A stretch of 35,089 bases of DNA, taken from positions 1 through 35,089 of the forward strand of contig CAZCEC010000067.1 of the NCBI GenBank assembly GCA_964497615.1. The letters run 5' to 3'. The position numbers were made by a program, and so were the translations under genes. This document shows positions 32,056 to 35,089 of this stretch, piece by piece. How positions within the stretch are numbered: position 1 is the stretch's first letter; each line of letters opens with the position of its first letter. Source of the stretch: CAZCEC01 sp964497615. GTDB lineage: Bacteria; Chloroflexota; Anaerolineae; Anaerolineales; UBA6663. Under the pieces are notes generated by a model. It saw nothing but the letters and a program-made list of their open reading frames with translations, ran no database searches and was not told the origin of the DNA.

Positions 32056-32113
32056 CACGAGAAACGCCAAATCCTCGCCTCGCGCGCAGGTTTGCTCTGG
32101 CATGCCACGGGAC

Positions 32114-32119
32114 TATAAT
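32114..32119 (+). promoter_or_regulatory. -10 element of the winged helix - eutA operon
   Basis: Perfect TATAAT ending 10 bases before ATG 32130. Transcription would start about 3-4 bases before the codon, leaving no room for a ribosome-binding site; near-leaderless. Confidence 0.5.
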
Positions 32120-32129
32120 CATAGTTGCC

Positions 32130-32420
32130 ATGGAACCCGAACCCACCCTCACTGAGGTGCAGTCGAAGATGCTGGACTGGCTGGACCGCCACGGCGCTGT
32201 CAGCCCCAGCCAGGTGCTCGCCCAAACCGAGTTCGCCCCGCGCGAGGCTTGGGAAGTCCTGCAAAGCCTGGCCGAACTGAGCCTGGTCGTCATCCGCGAA
32301 GACCCCCACAGCCCCGACGGGTCGCTCGTCGTCCCCGTGCCGCGCTTTTCCAACCTGCCTCAACAGCAGATGCCCATCACCAAGGGAATGCGGCCCGCCA
32401 GCCGAAACCCCCGCTCCTGA
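32130..32420 (+). CDS. Small winged-helix-like protein
   Basis: 96 residues. The sequence LTEVQSKMLDWLDRHGAVSPSQVLAQTEFAPREAWEVLQSLAELSLVVIRED reads as three helices and a wing, the plan of MarR/Lrp-like winged helices: 'SPSQVLAQT' is the first helix of the turn and 'REAWEVLQSLAEL' the recognition helix. The Pro-rich C-terminal 30 residues are probably unstructured. It is the first gene of the run into eutA/eutB (1 base to the next start), so it may be the operon's regulator. No exact family is recognised. Confidence 0.65.
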   Translation: MEPEPTLTEVQSKMLDWLDRHGAVSPSQVLAQTEFAPREAWEVLQSLAELSLVVIREDPHSPDGSLVVPVPRFSNLPQQQMPITKGMRPASRNPRS

Positions 32421-32421
32421 C

Positions 32422-33462
32422 ATGACGCCGCCCGCCGCCGACCTGCGCCGCCGCTTCAACCTGGGCCTCGCCCTCGGGATCGTGCTGCTCGGCGCGCTGG
32501 CGCTCTTCCTGGCCTTGCCCCTCGAGGGCACCAGCCTCCATCCCCTCGTCATTGATTTCCAAAGCCGGCTGCTGGACGCCATCTACCTGCTGGCCCCCTT
32601 CGCCCTGGTGGGCGCGCTGGGCGCGGGCGTGGGCCTGGCCGAGCTCACTTCTGCCTTCAACGAGTACCCGCGCGAGGCCGTCGCCTCCCGCTGGGGCCAA
32701 TACCTCGTCGGCCTCAACGCCCTGGCCGCGGTGGGCGCCTATCTCGTCGCGCGCCTCTATGCCCCCGAAGGCGTGGACCAGATGGTCCTCATCCTGGGTG
32801 TGGGCGTCGGCTTTCCCACCCTCATCCGTACCAAGTTCACCCTCGCCCGCCAGTTCGGCGGCACCGGCCAGCCCGATCTGAACATTGACGTGGGCTGGCT
32901 CTACGAGCAGTTCCAGCGCCTGTGCAAGGATCAGATTGACATCGAGTTAATGGCCTATCGCCGCCGCTTCGTGGACCGCCTGCTGCTCCGCTTCACCAGC
33001 GTCCAGGAACTGTATCAAACGGCGCAGTACACCCTCAACGCCCGCGCCACCCTCACCCCCGAACAGCAAGCCGCCCGCCTGGAAGAGCTCAAACAGGCGG
33101 TGGACCCCAAGGTGCCGCCCGAGCTGGCCCGCCTGAACCTCGGCCTGCTCATCCTTGAACTCGGCGGCGTGGCGTATATTGACCTCCTGGCCCAGGCCCG
33201 CGCCAGCGTGCAGGCCGACGACTCGCGCGGCGGCGGCGACACCCTCCAACCCGACACCGTCATCAAGCGCCTGACCGAGCTTTCCCTGGCCCAACTCAAG
33301 CAGGCCGGCGTCGCCAACCTCAAGACCCCCGAAGAAAAGGCCCGCGTTGAATCGCTGGCCGAACCGGTGCCCGGCCTGCCCGAGGTCACCCAGCGCGCCT
33401 CCATCGCCCGCTACCTCGTGGACCGGCTCGGCGCGGAGAGCGCTTCGCGGCTGGCTGGGTGA
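32422..33462 (+). CDS. Membrane protein with soluble helical C-terminal half, eut-linked
   Basis: 346 residues. Four hydrophobic segments lie in the first half (about residues 14-34, 52-74, 93-113 and 120-138). The rest (about 150-346) is soluble, charged and helical (DIELMAYRRRFVDRLLLRF; LTPEQQAARLEELKQAVDPKVPPELARL). It starts 1 base after the winged-helix stop, and its stop overlaps the eutA GTG start as GTGA, so the genes are translated together. No family or catalytic motif is recognised; it is not a standard ethanolamine permease or shell protein. Confidence 0.78.
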   Translation: MTPPAADLRRRFNLGLALGIVLLGALALFLALPLEGTSLHPLVIDFQSRLLDAIYLLAPFALVGALGAGVGLAELTSAFNEYPREAVASRWGQYLVGLNALAAVGAYLVARLYAPEGVDQMVLILGVGVGFPTLIRTKFTLARQFGGTGQPDLNIDVGWLYEQFQRLCKDQIDIELMAYRRRFVDRLLLRFTSVQELYQTAQYTLNARATLTPEQQAARLEELKQAVDPKVPPELARLNLGLLILELGGVAYIDLLAQARASVQADDSRGGGDTLQPDTVIKRLTELSLAQLKQAGVANLKTPEEKARVESLAEPVPGLPEVTQRASIARYLVDRLGAESASRLAG

Positions 33463-34886
33463 ATATCCTCTCGGTCGGCATTGATATCGGCACCACCACC
33501 ACCCAGTTCGTCTTCTCGCGCCTCACCCTCCAGGACACGGCCCGCCTCGGCCAGATCCCCCGCATCGGCATCACCGATCGCGTCATCCTCTACCAATCCC
33601 CCATCGTCCTGACGCCCCTGCGCGACGCCACAACCATCGACGCCGCCGGTCTGACGGCACTGGCCCGCCGCGAGTATGCCGCCGCGGGCGTGGACCCCGC
33701 CCAGGTGCAGACCGGCGCCGTCATCATCACCGGCGAGACGGCCAAAAAGCAGAATGCCGATGAGATTCTAAAGGCCGTGGCCGGCCTGGCCGGCGAGTTT
33801 GTGGTCAGCGTGGCCGGCCCGCACCTGGAGAGCCTCATCGCCGGGCGCGGCGCGGGCGCGGCGCTCTATTCGCAGCAGCACTTCGCCCGCGTGACAAATG
33901 TGGACATCGGCGGCGGCAGCGCCAACTCAGCCCTGTTCAACTCGGGCGCGCTCCAGGCCGCTGCCGCCATGAACTACGGCGGCCGTATTCTGGAGATCGA
34001 GCGCGCCACCGGCCGCCTGCGGCATATCGCCGGTCCCGCCCAGCATATCCTGGCCGACCTCGGCCTGCGCCTCGCCCCCGGCGATGTCCCCGATCTGCCC
34101 ACCCTGCGCCGCTTCACCGGCCGCATGGCGGACCTCACCCTGGAACTCATCGAGGGCACAGCCTCGCCCCTGGCTCACAAGCTCTACCTCACCCCGCCCG
34201 CGCCCGTCTCCGGCCGCGGCTCCACCCTCATGTTCTCTGGCGGCATCGGCCACTACTACTACGCGCCCCTGTCCATCCACTCCGTCGCCGATGCCGCGCT
34301 GCACGACGACGTGGGCCCGCTGCTGGCCGAATCCCTGCGCCAGCACGCCGGCCTCAGCGCCTACAACATCGTCCGCCCCGCCGAAACCCTGCGCGCCACC
34401 GTCCTCGGCGCCAGCACCCAAACCGTCACCCTCTCCGGTTCCACCATCTGGGCCGAAAGCGCCCTCCTGCCCATGCGCAACGTCCCCGTCATCCGCCCCG
34501 CGCTCGACGCGGACCTCGCCCCCGACCGCGTGGCCCAGGCCGTCGCCGAGGCCGCCCGCCGCTGGGACGTGGACCCCGCCGCCGATTCATTCGCCATCGC
34601 GCTTGAGCTAAACCGCCCCCTCGACTACACTCTATTGTTGCAACTGGCGACCGGGCTGTGCGCCTTCGCCGCCGCCCTGCCCGCCGGCCGGCCGCTCGTC
34701 GCCATCATCGAGCGCGACTATGCTCAGGCCCTCGGCCAGACCATCAAGGCCATGGCCCCGGCCCGCCCCCTGCTCGTCATCGATCAGGTGGGCCTGACCG
34801 AAGGCGACTACCTCGATCTGGGCGCGCCGCTGATGGACGGAAGAGTAGTCCCTTTAAGCGTGAAGACCTTGGTGTTTTACCACTAA
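33459..34886 (+). CDS. eutA: Ethanolamine ammonia-lyase reactivating factor EutA
   Basis: 475 residues from GTG 33459, the usual length. The actin/Hsp70-like ATPase elements are clear: phosphate-1 loop VGIDIGTTTTQFVFSRL near the start, ITGETAKKQNA, the second phosphate loop NVDIGGGSAN, and GGIGHYYY. EutA uses ATP to exchange damaged cobalamin from the EutBC lyase for intact adenosylcobalamin. It overlaps the upstream membrane-protein gene by four bases, and eutB follows after three bases, so the order is eutA-eutB. No microcompartment shell gene is seen upstream. Confidence 0.93.
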   Translation: MNILSVGIDIGTTTTQFVFSRLTLQDTARLGQIPRIGITDRVILYQSPIVLTPLRDATTIDAAGLTALARREYAAAGVDPAQVQTGAVIITGETAKKQNADEILKAVAGLAGEFVVSVAGPHLESLIAGRGAGAALYSQQHFARVTNVDIGGGSANSALFNSGALQAAAAMNYGGRILEIERATGRLRHIAGPAQHILADLGLRLAPGDVPDLPTLRRFTGRMADLTLELIEGTASPLAHKLYLTPPAPVSGRGSTLMFSGGIGHYYYAPLSIHSVADAALHDDVGPLLAESLRQHAGLSAYNIVRPAETLRATVLGASTQTVTLSGSTIWAESALLPMRNVPVIRPALDADLAPDRVAQAVAEAARRWDVDPAADSFAIALELNRPLDYTLLLQLATGLCAFAAALPAGRPLVAIIERDYAQALGQTIKAMAPARPLLVIDQVGLTEGDYLDLGAPLMDGRVVPLSVKTLVFYH

Positions 34887-34889
34887 CCC

Positions 34890-35089
34890 ATGCTCCTCCG
34901 TACCGCCCTCTTCGGCCACACCTACGACTTCCCCGACCTCCGTGTCCTCATGGGAAAGGCCAATGAGGAGAAGTCGGGGGACCGGCTGGCGGGCGTAGCG
35001 GCGGAGACCACCGCCGAGCGCGCGGCGGCCAAGCTGGTGCTGGCCGAGGTGCCGCTGGCTTGGCTGCGCGCCAACCCCGCCGTGCCCTA
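34890..35089 (+). CDS. eutB: Ethanolamine ammonia-lyase large subunit (5' part)
   Basis: The first 66 codons are present; the window ends inside the gene. The start MLLRTALFGHTYDF, followed by the strongly conserved KANEEKSGDRLAG segment, identifies EutB. With EutC it splits ethanolamine to acetaldehyde and ammonia using adenosylcobalamin. It begins three bases after the eutA stop. Truncation is by the window edge, not a mutation. Confidence 0.93.
   Translation, partial: MLLRTALFGHTYDFPDLRVLMGKANEEKSGDRLAGVAAETTAERAAAKLVLAEVPLAWLRANPAVP

Overview
The window is one high-GC (roughly 68-70% by eye) stretch of a bacterial chromosome. It is most likely from a member of the Chloroflexota (Anaerolineae/Caldilineae-like), probably a draft or metagenome assembly, because three N-runs (1970-1979, 3499-3514, 13938-13947) all fall inside genes. 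The assignment rests on the combined gene content: a compact SAHase without the long bacterial insert, Thr/Pro/Ala-linker lipoproteins, an AIM24/TIGR00266 protein, paired SPFH-NfeD operons, a LexA with a Gram-positive-type GAAC-N4-GTTC operator, and secreted proteins ending in a hydrophobic-LP-hydrophobic-R/K tail. No tRNA, rRNA, CRISPR, phage or IS gene was found.

Layout. 1-1490: recA with promoter, SOS-like box and terminator. 1642-2267: a lipoprotein broken by an assembly gap. 2273-6142 (minus): a SAM-recycling operon mtnA - PfkB (adenosine-type) kinase - ahcY - B-box membrane protein, with a promoter and an attenuator-like hairpin in its leader. 6324-6934: a small conserved protein and a gene remnant. 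6952-8298: a PD40 propeller lipoprotein of clearly lower GC. 8369-11141 (minus): an AIM24-like protein, a CPBP protease and DNA polymerase III delta-prime. 11356-13781: an RRM RNA-binding protein with a structured leader, then a methyltransferase and a membrane protein. 13883-17392 (minus): an MBL hydrolase/PAS pair and a flotillin/NfeD pair. 17553-19922: a flavin monooxygenase and a DUF1624 membrane protein, divergent around an AT-rich operator. 20107-25144: envelope proteins (a beta-helix with a disulfide ladder, two lipoproteins) and an unrecognised cytosolic protein. 25204-28069 (minus): a TPR/zinc-ribbon membrane protein, a second NfeD and a slipin. 28188-31033: a CopD-like protein, a small Zn protein, lexA and a beta-hydroxyacid dehydrogenase. 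31067-32020 (minus): a receiver-HD-GYP protein. 32130-35089: winged helix - membrane protein - eutA - eutB (cut by the window edge), tightly coupled.

How the parts work together. RecA and LexA form the SOS core; both have TTGACT-type promoters, and lexA has a perfect operator between its -35 and -10. The ahcY operon hydrolyses S-adenosylhomocysteine and probably removes the adenosine by phosphorylation, while MtnA serves methylthioadenosine salvage. Two independent SPFH-NfeD modules point to organised membrane microdomains. The eut genes start an ethanolamine ammonia-lyase operon whose first two genes are unrecognised. The observations that seem least described are the shared C-terminal LP tail, the three-half-site AT operator, the mtnA leader hairpin, the -10-at-start-codon (leaderless-like) promoters, and the two unknown genes coupled to eutAB.
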